64,000 nt of DNA from CAWINH01 sp963837425 (GCA_963837425.1 CAWINH010000003.1:1-64000), one strand, 5' to 3'; counted from the first letter of the stretch, positions 41,484 through 50,161 are shown. Made by a program: numbers and translations. Notes: generated from the sequence alone by a model not told the origin.

Positions 41484-42560
41484 TCAGCCGATCAGGGCCC
41501 TGCCGATGAGGGCGAGGGCCGCGAGCGAGGTGATGCTCACCAATCCGAGCAGGCGCGGGAACCAGCGCGCAGCGATCAGGGCGCCGAGCAGGCCGGCGGC
41601 TGCGAGCGCCGTCGCGAGCGCTACCGGCCGGAGCGCCGCGTGGGCCGGAAGCGCCCCTGCCAGGCCGGCACCCACCCATAGCCCGCCGGCCGCGAGCGCC
41701 GGCAGTCCGGCCAGCACGACGGCTACCGGCCGCGTGGGGCCGAGTCCGCTCGGTTTCGGCTGCTCGCGGGCAGCCGCCGCCACACTCTCCATTTCGGCCG
41801 TGGGTGGAGCCGTTGGTCTCACCTCGCCCGCCCCAGCCTGCCGCGCCAGTCGCTCCGCCTCGGCTGCGGCAAGCGCTGCCGCCCGCTCGGCGGCGAGGCG
41901 CTCCTCGAGCTGAGCGCGCTCGATCCCGGTCATGAGCCGGACGTCCTGCACGAAGGGGGCCGGCCGCGGCTCCAGGGCCGGAGGCGGCCCGCGCCGAGAC
42001 GCAGCGGCCGCGCCCCCGCCGGCGGCGTCGAGGCGTTGCTGCACGCGGGCTGCGGCCCCGAGCGCCGCGATCAGCTCGCGCTCGGAGGTGGCCGCGATCG
42101 CGAGCCGCCCCTGGTCGGTCGGCACGAGAATCAGGGTCGCGGTGGGTGCCAGACGGACGACCTCGATCCCCTCGCTGCCACGGAGGCGTGCCGGCCCGAT
42201 CGCCCAGCCCAGGGCGCCGAAACGCGGACGGAGTCTCGCGCTCCCGTCACCGCGGACGAGGACCCGGGTGACCGGCCCCCGCGCCAGCACGTAGCGTCGC
42301 GAGCCGCCGATCCAGCGCACGCGCAGGCCCGCGACTTCCACGTCGAGGCGAACGCTGAGCAGGATGATCGCGAGGTACAGGCTGAGAACGCCGAGGACCG
42401 CGGCGGCGGCGAGCAGCGCGATCCCGGCCGCGGTGCCGAGCTTGAGCCCGGCTCCAGCCGCCACGCCGGCGGCCGCGAGCAGGAACAGGGGTGCCGCCGC
42501 CAGGCGGAGTGGGGCCCGCGCGAGAGGCACCCGTGCAATGGCGATCGTTCGCTCCGGCAT
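41484..42560 (-). CDS. Membrane protein with PH-like middle segment, unknown function
   Basis: I do not recognise the family. The 358-aa protein has two membrane helices near the N-terminus (about 25-75), a soluble beta-rich part reminiscent of bacterial PH/YdbT-like domains (about 78-180: V-A-G-L-R-V-R-W-I-G-G-S-R-R-Y and V-L-V-P-T-D-Q-G-R-L), an Ala/Glu/Arg coiled segment (about 210-270) and three C-terminal helices. The ATG at 42560 comes 7 bases after the GT2 gene, so the two are co-transcribed. Envelope role is inference from the partner. Confidence 0.7.
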   Translation of the reverse strand: MPERTIAIARVPLARAPLRLAAAPLFLLAAAGVAAGAGLKLGTAAGIALLAAAAVLGVLSLYLAIILLSVRLDVEVAGLRVRWIGGSRRYVLARGPVTRVLVRGDGSARLRPRFGALGWAIGPARLRGSEGIEVVRLAPTATLILVPTDQGRLAIAATSERELIAALGAAARVQQRLDAAGGGAAAASRRGPPPALEPRPAPFVQDVRLMTGIERAQLEERLAAERAAALAAAEAERLARQAGAGEVRPTAPPTAEMESVAAAAREQPKPSGLGPTRPVAVVLAGLPALAAGGLWVGAGLAGALPAHAALRPVALATALAAAGLLGALIAARWFPRLLGLVSITSLAALALIGRALIG

Positions 42561-42567
42561 GGCGTAT

Positions 42568-44223
42568 TTACCCGCGACCCGACGGCGGGGTGCCATAGCG
42601 CCCGTTCAGCGTGCGAGTCCTCGCGTCGATCCCCGGCAGGTTGCTAAAGAAGACCGCGACGAACGGCAGCCCGAGCCAGCCAACGGCACTGAAGCCGCGT
42701 CGCATCAGCCCCCAACCCGCCGGCTTGGCCGGGCCGATGCGCCACTCGACCCAGAGCGAAGCCAGCATGAGGACCGCGGCGGCCAGGAGGATCGTCGAGG
42801 CGTACAGCGGCAGGTGCCGGCCGAGCTCGGTGCCGCCCGAGCCAGGGTACGGCAGCAGCGGAATGATCGCCCCGAAGACGACGACGAGCGGCGCGATCGC
42901 CCATGCTGCATGCTCCCCGATCAGGCCCAGAACCCGCCCGATCCGCGAGCGGAGGGGTATCTCCTCGTGGCGGACGGCACCGTCGATCAGGTACTGGGCG
43001 TCGGCGTCGCCCCATGCCCAGCGACGGCCCTGAAGGTAACCGGCGGCGAGCGATCGCCAGTAGGCGCGGGCGCGCCGCGCATCCCCGGAGATGCCAATGA
43101 AGAGCGGCACGACCCGGAATCGATCGCCGTACGAGAAGTAGCCTCGCCAAAAGAGGCGGTCATCCTCGACGTTCGCATCCGTTGCCCAGTAGCCGATCCG
43201 GTGCAGGAGCTGCAGCGGCATTGCGTAGCTGCCGAACCCGCGAAGCCGTTCCGGCAGGACGCTCCGCCACATCTGGAGCTGGGTGAGCGCGGCGGCAAAC
43301 AGGCGGAGGGGCAGGGCCGCCTGCCACAGGCCGTTGTGGAAGTGCGGAATGGGCTGGTAGATGGCGGTCTCCCGCTCCGGCGTCGTGAGGTGGACCCAGG
43401 TCAGGTAGCCGAAGTACTGGGGGTGGACGCGGTAGTCGGGGTCGAGTTCGGTGACGAGGACGCGGCGTGGATCCATGCCGCGTCCGCGGACCAGGGTCCG
43501 ATACAGTCGGCGCCCGCCGAAGGCCATCGCGCTGCGCTTGCCGACGGCGATTCCCGGATCGCCGGGGACCTGGAGGTGAAGGAACTCCGCGAACGCCCGA
43601 CTGAATTCGGTGCGCAGGGTGTCGACATTGGCCTTGCCCCCCTCGTCCGCCTGCCGGGTGACGATTGCGCACACCTTGCGGGCCGCCGGCCACTCCGCCT
43701 CGGCGAGGGCGCGGATCGTCTGGCGCAGGGTGTGAAGCGGCTCGGTATCGGTGGGGATCAGGGCGACGTGCACGAAGTCGGCGGCGGGCGGCGGCTCAGG
43801 ATCGACGCGGTCGACCGCATCGAGCGCGGCGAGCTCATGTGCGGCGCGCCGCCGCTCCCCGCGGGTGACCGCCAGCCCGTTGAAGCCAAAGGCGCTCCCC
43901 GGCCGCGCCGGCAGCCCCGCCAGCTGCCGCAGCAGGATCTCGCGCCGCGCCGGTCGGTCGGTGAGGGTGGCGAGGCGGTCCTCCCATCTGACCTCCGTCA
44001 CGCGCCGGATTCGCTCGGCGACGACGATCGCCGCCGCGCTGCACCACGCCGAACGGACCAACCAGTACCCTCCGCAGCCGAGGGCGATGTAGGCCACGAG
44101 CCATGGGTAGCTGACGCTCAGCCAGATCGGGGCAACGAGGATCCCCCAGCTGAGGGCGCCGGGCATCGTCTCCAGCGGTCGCTGGAGCCATCGCCATCGG
44201 TCAGCGTCACGTGCCTCGGACAT
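42568..44223 (-). CDS. Processive GT2-type membrane glycosyltransferase
   Basis: A 551-aa membrane protein: two N-terminal helices (about 25-65), a cytosolic GT-A-like domain, and four C-terminal helices (about 430-530). The domain has H-V-A-L-I-P-T-D-T-E-P-L-H-T-L (start), T-E-L-D-P-D (a D-x-D metal site), V-E-D-D-R-L-F (E-D) and a Q-G-R-R-W-A-W-G motif matching the Q-x-x-R-W signature of processive family 2 enzymes such as cellulose or hyaluronan synthases. The product is probably a surface glycan; substrate unknown. It is operonic with the 358-aa membrane protein. Confidence 0.75.
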   Translation of the reverse strand: MSEARDADRWRWLQRPLETMPGALSWGILVAPIWLSVSYPWLVAYIALGCGGYWLVRSAWCSAAAIVVAERIRRVTEVRWEDRLATLTDRPARREILLRQLAGLPARPGSAFGFNGLAVTRGERRRAAHELAALDAVDRVDPEPPPAADFVHVALIPTDTEPLHTLRQTIRALAEAEWPAARKVCAIVTRQADEGGKANVDTLRTEFSRAFAEFLHLQVPGDPGIAVGKRSAMAFGGRRLYRTLVRGRGMDPRRVLVTELDPDYRVHPQYFGYLTWVHLTTPERETAIYQPIPHFHNGLWQAALPLRLFAAALTQLQMWRSVLPERLRGFGSYAMPLQLLHRIGYWATDANVEDDRLFWRGYFSYGDRFRVVPLFIGISGDARRARAYWRSLAAGYLQGRRWAWGDADAQYLIDGAVRHEEIPLRSRIGRVLGLIGEHAAWAIAPLVVVFGAIIPLLPYPGSGGTELGRHLPLYASTILLAAAVLMLASLWVEWRIGPAKPAGWGLMRRGFSAVGWLGLPFVAVFFSNLPGIDARTRTLNGRYGTPPSGRG

Positions 44224-44278
44224 CTGCCCTCATCTCCGTTCGCGGCCGCGGTCCGAGGCGCGGCCCACGGGTCGCGGC

Positions 44279-45241
44279 TCAGTAGACCGGGGTCAGCCAG
44301 TCCCGGTATGCGTCCACGCGGCCCCGGACCGCGGCGAAGTACAGGTCGTGGAGCTGGCGGGTGATCGGGCCCGGGCGTCCGTCCGCGATCGGGCGCCGGT
44401 CGATCTCCACCACCGGAGAGAGCTGCGCCCCCGTTCCGCACAGGAAGACCTCGTCGGCCGCATAGAGCTCGGTCCGATCGATCGACCGCTCCTCGACGGG
44501 GATCTCGAGCCGTTCGCGAGCCATCTCCATGATGCGGCCCCTGGTGATCCCCTCGAGGATGTTGTCGGTGACTGGCGGCGTGATGAGCCTGCCGCCTCGG
44601 ACGATGAACAGGTTCTCCGCGCTGCCCTCGCTGACGTGCCCATCCTGGGCCAGGACGATTGCCTCGTCGAACCCGTTCAGCTGCGCCTCGCTCTTTGCGA
44701 GGGCGCCGTTGATGTAGGCGCCGGTGATCTTGCTGCGCGCCGGGATGGCGTTGTCATCGGTCCGTCGCCAGGTCGAGACCTGGGCGTGCACGCCGGCCTC
44801 GGTGTCGATGTACTGGCCGAAGGGGACCCCGAAGATCACGAGATCGGCGTCGAGGTTGTGGAGCCTGACGCCGATCGATTCGCTCGACTTGTAGACGATG
44901 GGTCGGATGTACACGTCCTCTCGCAGCGCGTCGCGGCGGAGGAGATCGATCGTGATCTTGGCCAGCTCCTCGGGCGCATACGGCACTTCCATGTGGAGGA
45001 ATCTCGCCGACGACCGCAGCCGCGTGTAGTGCGCGAGCATCTCGAGCGCGTACAGCTGCTCGTCCTCGGGATTCCAGTAGGCGCGGATCCCCTCGAACAC
45101 GGCGGTGCCGTAGTTGAAGGCGTGGGTCATCACGTTGATGCGAGCATCGGCGAGGGGCACGAGCTCCCCCCGGAAGAACGCCCAGAGGTCCGCGGTCTGA
45201 TCCGGAACCCGGGCGTTGGCGGGTGTCGCCTGCTTGAGCAC
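44279..45241 (-). CDS. ilvE: Branched-chain amino acid aminotransferase
   Basis: IlvE is a PLP enzyme transferring the amino group to branched-chain keto acids (Ile, Leu, Val). The 320-aa fold-type IV protein has the catalytic Lys in A-R-S-K-I-T-G-A-Y, E-G-S-A-E-N-L-F-I-V (phosphate side), D-N-I-L-E-G-I-T-R and C-G-T-G-A-Q-L-S-P-V. I chose the GTG at 45241, directly behind AAGGAGG with 5-base spacing; the frame is open upstream but has no family character. Isoleucine is its product and IleRS lies 3 kb away, but the operons are separate. Confidence 0.93.
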   Translation of the reverse strand: MLKQATPANARVPDQTADLWAFFRGELVPLADARINVMTHAFNYGTAVFEGIRAYWNPEDEQLYALEMLAHYTRLRSSARFLHMEVPYAPEELAKITIDLLRRDALREDVYIRPIVYKSSESIGVRLHNLDADLVIFGVPFGQYIDTEAGVHAQVSTWRRTDDNAIPARSKITGAYINGALAKSEAQLNGFDEAIVLAQDGHVSEGSAENLFIVRGGRLITPPVTDNILEGITRGRIMEMARERLEIPVEERSIDRTELYAADEVFLCGTGAQLSPVVEIDRRPIADGRPGPITRQLHDLYFAAVRGRVDAYRDWLTPVY

Positions 45242-45299
45242 GCTAGCCTCCTTGGTGGCCACGCCGCGAAGGCGCAAAGCGACCGCGCAGCGTCCTACG

Positions 45300-45305
45300 A
45301 GTATA
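45300..45305 (-). promoter_or_regulatory. Promoter of ilvE (-10 TATACT)
   Basis: TATACT on the minus strand 60 bases before the GTG of ilvE, inside the ilvE-exchanger gap. No clear -35 is visible. Confidence 0.5.
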
Positions 45306-45326
45306 CGATTCCGCCGGCTCGTACAG

Positions 45327-46406
45327 TCACGCAAGGCTCGCCGCCGGCACCGGCAGCAGGATCGCCGCGAGCAGGTAGCAGAGGTAGATCGGGCCCCCGA
45401 TCAGCAGCGTCCAGGCGTCGAGCCTGCCCCGCAGGCGCATGATCCCGAAGATCAGGATCGTCGAGACGAAGGCCGCGCCCGCGGAGGCGAACGCAAGGGC
45501 GCTGGCCGCGCCGAACTTCCACTCGGTGAAGCCGATGCCGAGCACGGTTGGCAGGCAGCTCTGGAAGACCATGGCGCCGGTGATGTTCCCCATCGCCAGC
45601 GTGTCCTTGCCGTGCCGGACCCAGAGGACGCTGTTGAACTTCTCCGGGAGCTCGGTGGCGATCGGAGCGATGATGAGCGCCAGGATCCTGGGGTCCATCC
45701 CGATCCCCGTTGACACGTGCTCGACCGCTCCCACGAAGACCTGCGCGCCAATGACGATCGCCGCCATCGCCACGAAGACCTGCCCGATGATGATCCGCAA
45801 TCTCGGCGTCCGGTCGGGCCCGTCCGAGCCGCCACCCAGGCCCGGGACCCGTGCGGCGTGCAGCCGGTTCAGCTCGGCGGCGTCCCCGACCTGGCTCTCG
45901 TCGGCGAAGTGCGCACGAACGTAGAGGGCGTAGATCACGAGCAGCCCGGCCACGATCGCCCAGTGCAGCGGACTGAGCGCCTCGGGCAGGAATGCGGTCC
46001 CGATCGCCACCGCGTAGGCGACCACGAAGACTCCCACGTCACGCCCGAGGATCGAGACGTTGACCCGCATCTCGATCGCCCGGCCACGGCTGCGGCTGAA
46101 GGCCAGCACCGCGACGCCGGTCACGAACATCGCGAGGGTGGCGAGCATGAAGGGGGCGCCGAGAATCGCACCGACGCCGATCTCGGCCGATGTGCCGGGC
46201 GCATGTCCGGTCAGCGCGGGCCCAATGATCGCGATCACCGGGATCAGCGTCTCGGGCATTGCGGTGGCCACCGCGGCGAGCACGCTGCCCACCGCACCCT
46301 CCGCCAGGTTCAGCCTGTGGCCGAACCACTCGATTCCGTTCGTGAACAGCTCCGCGCCGATGAGGATCACGCCCAGCGAGGCGATGAGGATGATGATGTC
46401 CATCAT
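45327..46406 (-). CDS. Sodium/calcium exchanger family protein (CaCA)
   Basis: A 359-aa integral membrane protein of the cation:calcium antiporter family. Two alpha repeats are visible: A-V-G-S-V-L-A-A-V-A-T-A-M-P-E-T-L (about residues 37-53) and I-I-A-P-I-A-T-E-L-P-E-K-F (about 245-257), each with the G/A-T-x-x-P-E pattern of ion binding. Ten or so helices are predicted. The ion pair cannot be read from sequence. It directly follows the DUF1634 gene (stop TGA adjacent to its ATG). Confidence 0.85.
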   Translation of the reverse strand: MMDIIILIASLGVILIGAELFTNGIEWFGHRLNLAEGAVGSVLAAVATAMPETLIPVIAIIGPALTGHAPGTSAEIGVGAILGAPFMLATLAMFVTGVAVLAFSRSRGRAIEMRVNVSILGRDVGVFVVAYAVAIGTAFLPEALSPLHWAIVAGLLVIYALYVRAHFADESQVGDAAELNRLHAARVPGLGGGSDGPDRTPRLRIIIGQVFVAMAAIVIGAQVFVGAVEHVSTGIGMDPRILALIIAPIATELPEKFNSVLWVRHGKDTLAMGNITGAMVFQSCLPTVLGIGFTEWKFGAASALAFASAGAAFVSTILIFGIMRLRGRLDAWTLLIGGPIYLCYLLAAILLPVPAASLA

Positions 46407-46679
46407 TCAGCGCCCGAGCACCGCGGCCACGACGAGGGCCACCAGCAGCACGACCAGGACGGCGAGCGCAACGGCGGCGTAGCGGCGCTCACCTAGCCGG
46501 CCGAGCACGCCCGCGGCAGCTGCGACCTGGATGGCCGGGGTCAGCGTCAGCGTGAAGAGCCCGACCCAGGTGACGTCGGCGCGGCGCAGAAGGACGCCGG
46601 CGGCGATCACCACCGCGGCCCCTCCCATCCCGGTGCGGAGCACCTCGCTCACCCAGCGTTCGAGCGCGCCCTCGCTCAT
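46407..46679 (-). CDS. DUF1634 membrane protein
   Basis: This 90-aa protein has three predicted helices and the family look of DUF1634 (R-W-V-S-x-V-L-R-T-G-x-x-x-A, and A-L-A-V-L-V-V-L-L-V). DUF1634 genes nearly always accompany TSUP sulfite-exporter-type transporters, as here, but their function is unknown. The ATG overlaps the TSUP stop (ATGA). Confidence 0.85.
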   Translation of the reverse strand: MSEGALERWVSEVLRTGMGGAAVVIAAGVLLRRADVTWVGLFTLTLTPAIQVAAAAGVLGRLGERRYAAVALAVLVVLLVALVVAAVLGR

Positions 46680-47488
46680 CGACCGCCGCCGATGGCTCGC
46701 AGGCCCATCTCGACTGAGACCCATCCGGTCACGCCCGCCAGCAGGATCGTCAGCCACGCGGCCCGGAGGTATGGCGAGACCCTGGCGCCCACGGTTGCGC
46801 CGGCCATCGCGCCGAGGACGACGGGCCCCGCGGTCGCCGGTGCGATGTCGCCGCGGAACAGGTACGCGTAGGCGCCGGCCGCGGCCGTCACGCCGATCAT
46901 GAAGTTGCTCGTCGCGGCCGCGATGTGCATCGGAGCTCCCATGAGCAGCCGCAGGAGCGGCACCTTGATGATGCCGCCGCCGACGCCGAGCAGCGAGGAC
47001 GCGACGCCGGCAGACGCGGACGCCGCGAAGGCCAGCGGCAGGCGATGGCGGCGGTAGGCCGGGGCGTTGTCGCCATCGGGGGCCGTGGCGTCCACATCAT
47101 CGGCGTCGAGCTCCGCGGGCGCTGGCCAGATCGCGCTCCGCAGCAGCGATAGGGCGGTGTAGGCCATCAACGCCGCGAAGAGGCCGGCCAGGACCTCCTC
47201 GGCAATCAGTCCGGCGAGCACCCCGCCGGCGGCCGCTCCGATCGCAGTCGCGACCTCCAGGGTGAGACCCAGCCTCACGTCGGCGCGACCGGTCCGCACG
47301 TTGTGGGCGGCGGCCCCGGTCGAGCTGGCGACCACCGCCACCAGGCTCGTGCCGATGGCGAGCGTGATCGAGTCGCCCATCACGATCGTGAGGAACGGAA
47401 CGATCAGGATCCCGCCGCCCAGGCCCAGCACCGCGCCGAGCAGCCCCGCGGCGAGGCCCCCACCGAAGAGAACGAGCTCGATCCCCAT
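46676..47488 (-). CDS. TSUP (TauE/SafE) family anion transporter
   Basis: The 270-aa polytopic protein matches the sulfite exporter TauE/SafE (TSUP) family, with the G-x-G-G-G-x-x-x-V-P repeats visible twice: L-G-L-G-G-G-I-L-I-V-P-F and L-G-V-G-G-G-I-I-K-V-P-L. Substrates of the family are sulfite, sulfoacetate and similar small organic acids. It is followed by DUF1634 (4-base overlap) and by the CaCA exchanger, and lies 38 bases behind rpsR. Confidence 0.88.
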   Translation of the reverse strand: MGIELVLFGGGLAAGLLGAVLGLGGGILIVPFLTIVMGDSITLAIGTSLVAVVASSTGAAAHNVRTGRADVRLGLTLEVATAIGAAAGGVLAGLIAEEVLAGLFAALMAYTALSLLRSAIWPAPAELDADDVDATAPDGDNAPAYRRHRLPLAFAASASAGVASSLLGVGGGIIKVPLLRLLMGAPMHIAAATSNFMIGVTAAAGAYAYLFRGDIAPATAGPVVLGAMAGATVGARVSPYLRAAWLTILLAGVTGWVSVEMGLRAIGGGR

Positions 47489-47526
47489 GGCGCGAGCCGG
47501 CGGGTCGGCCGCCGGCGGTCGCTCGC

Positions 47527-47799
47527 CTAGGGCCGGAGATGCTGTGGCGCGTACGGCAGCAGCGCGACGTGCCGCGCCCGCTTCAACGCCACGGTCAGCA
47601 TTCGCTGATGCCGCGCGCAGGTCCCGGTCTTCCGTCGCGGCTCGATCTTGGCGCGCTCGGAAAGGTACCGACGCAACCGGTTCACTTCCTTGTAGTCAAT
47701 GGACTCCGCCTTGTCGACGCAGAAGTTGCAGACCTTGCGCCGGCGACGGTCTCGGTAGTAGTCCGCCGAGTCGCGGCGGGTTCGTGCTGCACTGGCCAT
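47527..47799 (-). CDS. rpsR: 30S ribosomal protein S18, zinc-binding form
   Basis: S18 (90 aa) has the core K-V-C-N-F-C-V-D-K, I-D-Y-K-E-V-N-R-L-R-R-Y-L and T-G-T-C-A-R-H-Q-R, with Cys residues of the C+ form. It follows ssb by 21 bases in the classical rpsF-ssb-rpsR operon. Its stop is TAG. Confidence 0.97.
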   Translation of the reverse strand: MASAARTRRDSADYYRDRRRRKVCNFCVDKAESIDYKEVNRLRRYLSERAKIEPRRKTGTCARHQRMLTVALKRARHVALLPYAPQHLRP

Positions 47800-47820
47800 T
47801 CGTCTCTCGCAATCCTTGAA

Positions 47821-48273
47821 TCAGAAGGGGATGTCGTCGACGTCGAGCGTCTCGTTGGAAGGTTGCGGCGCCGCGCCGGCCGGCCGGGCCGCCGGCTCCT
47901 GGTTCCCGCCGCGGGAGGCATCGGCGTATCCACCCTCGGGGGGCTCGCGGCGCTCGAGCGAGAGCACGCGATCGGCGCGGATCTCGACGCTCGTCCGCTT
48001 CTGCCCGTCGTTGCCCTCCCATTCACGGGTCCGGAGCCGCCCTTCCGCGTACACCTTGTTCCCCTTCCGCACTTGCTCGGCGACCCGCTCGGCGGCCTGG
48101 TCCCAGACCTCGACCGTGAACCACTGGGTCTCCTTCTGCCACTCGCCGGATGCGTCGCGGTAGTTGTGGTTGACCGCCACCCGCAGGTTCGCGACCGCCT
48201 TCCCGCTCGGCGTGTAGCGCAGCTCGGGGTCGGCGCCCAGGTTGCCGATGATCATCATCTTGTTCAGGGTCAC
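47821..48273 (-). CDS. ssb: Single-stranded DNA-binding protein
   Basis: SSB protects ssDNA and recruits partners through its C-terminus. The 150-aa protein has the OB fold (N-L-G-A-D-P-E-L-R-Y, W-F-T-V-E-V-W-D, G-R-L-R-T-R-E-W) and the acidic tip D-V-D-D-I-P-F that binds RecG, PriA and others, both of which lie in this window. The start is GTG. It is placed between rpsF and rpsR. Confidence 0.96.
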   Translation of the reverse strand: MTLNKMMIIGNLGADPELRYTPSGKAVANLRVAVNHNYRDASGEWQKETQWFTVEVWDQAAERVAEQVRKGNKVYAEGRLRTREWEGNDGQKRTSVEIRADRVLSLERREPPEGGYADASRGGNQEPAARPAGAAPQPSNETLDVDDIPF

Positions 48274-48290
48274 GCTTCCGCCCTCCTGCC

Positions 48291-48767
48291 TCAGGCCTCG
48301 ACCGCTTGCTGCGGCTCATCTGCCGCGTCTTCAGGCGCCTCTTCCGCCGCGTCTTCAGGCGCCTCTTCCGTGGGCTTCTCGGCGACGCCTTCCTCGGCTT
48401 CCTCCGACGGCGGCGACTCGTCTCCGTCACGTTCGTCGCGCGCGGGGACCGCCTCGACAGGCTCATCCTCCGCCGGACCACGCTCCTCGAGGACGATCAC
48501 GAGGTGCCGAAGGATTTCTTCGCTGATGCGGAGGCCCTGCTCGATCTCGCGCACGGCCGACGGGGCGATGTCGAAGTGGATCAGGAAGTAGCTCGCCTCG
48601 CGGAAATGCTGGATCTGGTACGCGAGGCGGCGCTTGCCCCAGGGCGAAACCTTGGTGAGGGCCCCGCCGGCGTTCACGATGGCCCGGGTCACCTTTTCGA
48701 CCGCCGACTGGAGCTTGTCGTCCTCCAGGTCGGGGCGGAACAGGAGCATGAGTTCGTAGCGGCGCAT
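48291..48767 (-). CDS. rpsF: 30S ribosomal protein S6 with acidic C-terminal extension
   Basis: S6 pairs with S18 on 16S rRNA. The core M-R-R-Y-E-L-M-L-L-F-R-P-D and W-G-K-R-R-L-A-Y-x-I-Q-H-F-R-E-A-S-Y is standard (about 97 residues). A tail of some 60 residues follows, rich in Glu, Asp, Pro and Ala and containing A-E-E-A-P-E-D-A twice, coded by a perfect 24-base tandem repeat. The ATG at 48767 was chosen over an upstream ATG that gives a non-family basic extension. Confidence 0.95.
   Translation of the reverse strand: MRRYELMLLFRPDLEDDKLQSAVEKVTRAIVNAGGALTKVSPWGKRRLAYQIQHFREASYFLIHFDIAPSAVREIEQGLRISEEILRHLVIVLEERGPAEDEPVEAVPARDERDGDESPPSEEAEEGVAEKPTEEAPEDAAEEAPEDAADEPQQAVEA
48323..48370. 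repeat. Perfect 2 x 24-base tandem repeat in the rpsF tail
   Basis: Positions 48323-48346 and 48347-48370 are identical. Each unit encodes eight residues of the acidic S6 tail. Repeat number could change by slippage without loss of frame. Confidence 0.9.
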
Positions 48768-48882
48768 CTGCCGTCTCCTCCTCTCTATGGGCTTGCGGCG
48801 GCGATCGGCTGGCACCGGTTCACCGCGGCAGAAAGGAGCCCGTGAATATGGAAGCCGCCTCCCCGGTTGGAGGCGCCACAGC

Positions 48883-48888
48883 AGTATA
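48883..48888 (-). promoter_or_regulatory. Promoter of the rpsF-ssb-rpsR operon (-10 TATACT)
   Basis: TATACT on the minus strand, 115 bases before the rpsF ATG, leaving a leader of about 108 bases. S6:S18 leader motifs are known in other bacteria, but I cannot confirm one here. It is back to back with the TATACT of the CpaE gene. Confidence 0.55.
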
Positions 48889-48923
48889 GCCGACCTGCCC
48901 GGGGCGCGGGCGGTCGCGGGTCC

Positions 48924-48929
48924 TATACT
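48924..48929 (+). promoter_or_regulatory. Promoter of the CpaE-like gene (-10 TATACT)
   Basis: TATACT on the plus strand 32 bases before the ATG at 48962, with GGAAGGA just upstream of the start. It and the opposite rpsF -10 lie only 35 bases apart, so the two transcription units could compete or be co-regulated. Confidence 0.55.
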
Positions 48930-48961
48930 CAGCGGAGACCCCTCGAGCCCACGGAAGGACG

Positions 48962-50161
48962 ATGGCTGCCAATCCGATTCTCATCTGCGCGCCGACCGAG
49001 GAGCTGCGCACCTCCTTGCAGGAACAGCTCACCGGCGCAGGGTACGTGACCACAACCGTCGCCACGCCCGCCGACGCGGTCGGCGCCCTCCGGGACAAGA
49101 CGTTCGACCTCGTGCTCGCCGAGGGCCTGGCCGTTTCCGGCAAGCTCGCCGGCCTCCGCAGCGCGTCGCCCGTGCCAACCCCGATCCTGGTCATCGCTCC
49201 GGCGGGCGATGTCGAAGCCCGCATTGCGTTCCTCGAGGCGGGGGCGGACGACGTCATCGTCGGCGGATTCGAGGGGCGCGAGCTCGCGGCTCGCGTCGAG
49301 GCACTGCTGATCCGGGCCGGCCGGGTCCGACCGGACACGAGCCGCCCGGGAACCCCGTCCGGCGAGATCATCACGTTCTTCTCGCCGAAGGGAGGCGTGG
49401 GCACCACGACGCTGGCGGTGAACACCGCCGTTCTGCTGGCGGGCGGCGTCCCCGGCGTCGAGGGGCCGCCGTCGCGGGTGCTGATCGTCGACCTCGACCT
49501 CCAGTTCGGCCAGGTCGCGACCCACCTCAACCTCTCCCCGCGCTTCGATCTTGCCGGACTCGCGAACGACGAAGGGGCCCTGAACGACATCGAACAGGCG
49601 ACGGCCTACCTCACCACGCACGCATCGGGCCTGCAGGTGCTCGCGGCACCACCGAACCCGGATGCCGACTTCCGGGTCACGGTTGACCATCTGGAGCGCG
49701 CGATGGCCACCCTCCGTCCGCGATTCGACCAGGTGATCGTCGACTGCGGGTCACGTCTCGACCCGCGCACCCTGTGGATGATGGAGCAGGCCGACACGCA
49801 CCTGCTCGTGATCTTCCCGGAGATCGCGGCGCTGCGCGCAACCTCCATCCTGCTCGGCTTCCTGGCGGAGACGGCGACTCTTCGCGCGCAGACGCACTTC
49901 GTGGTCAACCACATCTTCCCGAAGGAGCTGCTGAAGACGCGCGACGTCGAGCACCTGCTGCGCGCGAAGCCGGCGGCCGAGATCCCGTACACGGACGTCG
50001 AGATGATCCGCGCCGTGAACGAGGGCGTCCCGGTCGTTAGCAGCCATCCGGGGTCTCCGGTCGCGCTCGCTCTGCACAAGGTTGCGCAGGCGGTGGTAGG
50101 GATCCGGAACGAGGAGCCGGAGTCAGCCAAGACGCGGCGCGGCCTCTTTCGGCGCCGCTGA
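48962..50161 (+). CDS. CpaE-like ATPase with pseudo-receiver domain
   Basis: A 399-aa protein with two domains. Residues 1 to about 120 resemble a response-regulator receiver, but the acidic pair (here C-A-P-T-E), the phosphoacceptor Asp (F-D-L-V-L-A-E-G) and the Lys (I-V-G-G-F) are not conserved. Residues about 135-380 form a MinD/ParA-type ATPase with deviant Walker A S-P-K-G-G-V-G-T-T-T and L-I-V-D-L-D-L-Q-F-G. This is the layout of CpaE, which localises the Flp/Tad pilus machinery. No tad or flp genes are near, so the partner is elsewhere or the role differs. Confidence 0.8.
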   Translation: MAANPILICAPTEELRTSLQEQLTGAGYVTTTVATPADAVGALRDKTFDLVLAEGLAVSGKLAGLRSASPVPTPILVIAPAGDVEARIAFLEAGADDVIVGGFEGRELAARVEALLIRAGRVRPDTSRPGTPSGEIITFFSPKGGVGTTTLAVNTAVLLAGGVPGVEGPPSRVLIVDLDLQFGQVATHLNLSPRFDLAGLANDEGALNDIEQATAYLTTHASGLQVLAAPPNPDADFRVTVDHLERAMATLRPRFDQVIVDCGSRLDPRTLWMMEQADTHLLVIFPEIAALRATSILLGFLAETATLRAQTHFVVNHIFPKELLKTRDVEHLLRAKPAAEIPYTDVEMIRAVNEGVPVVSSHPGSPVALALHKVAQAVVGIRNEEPESAKTRRGLFRRR

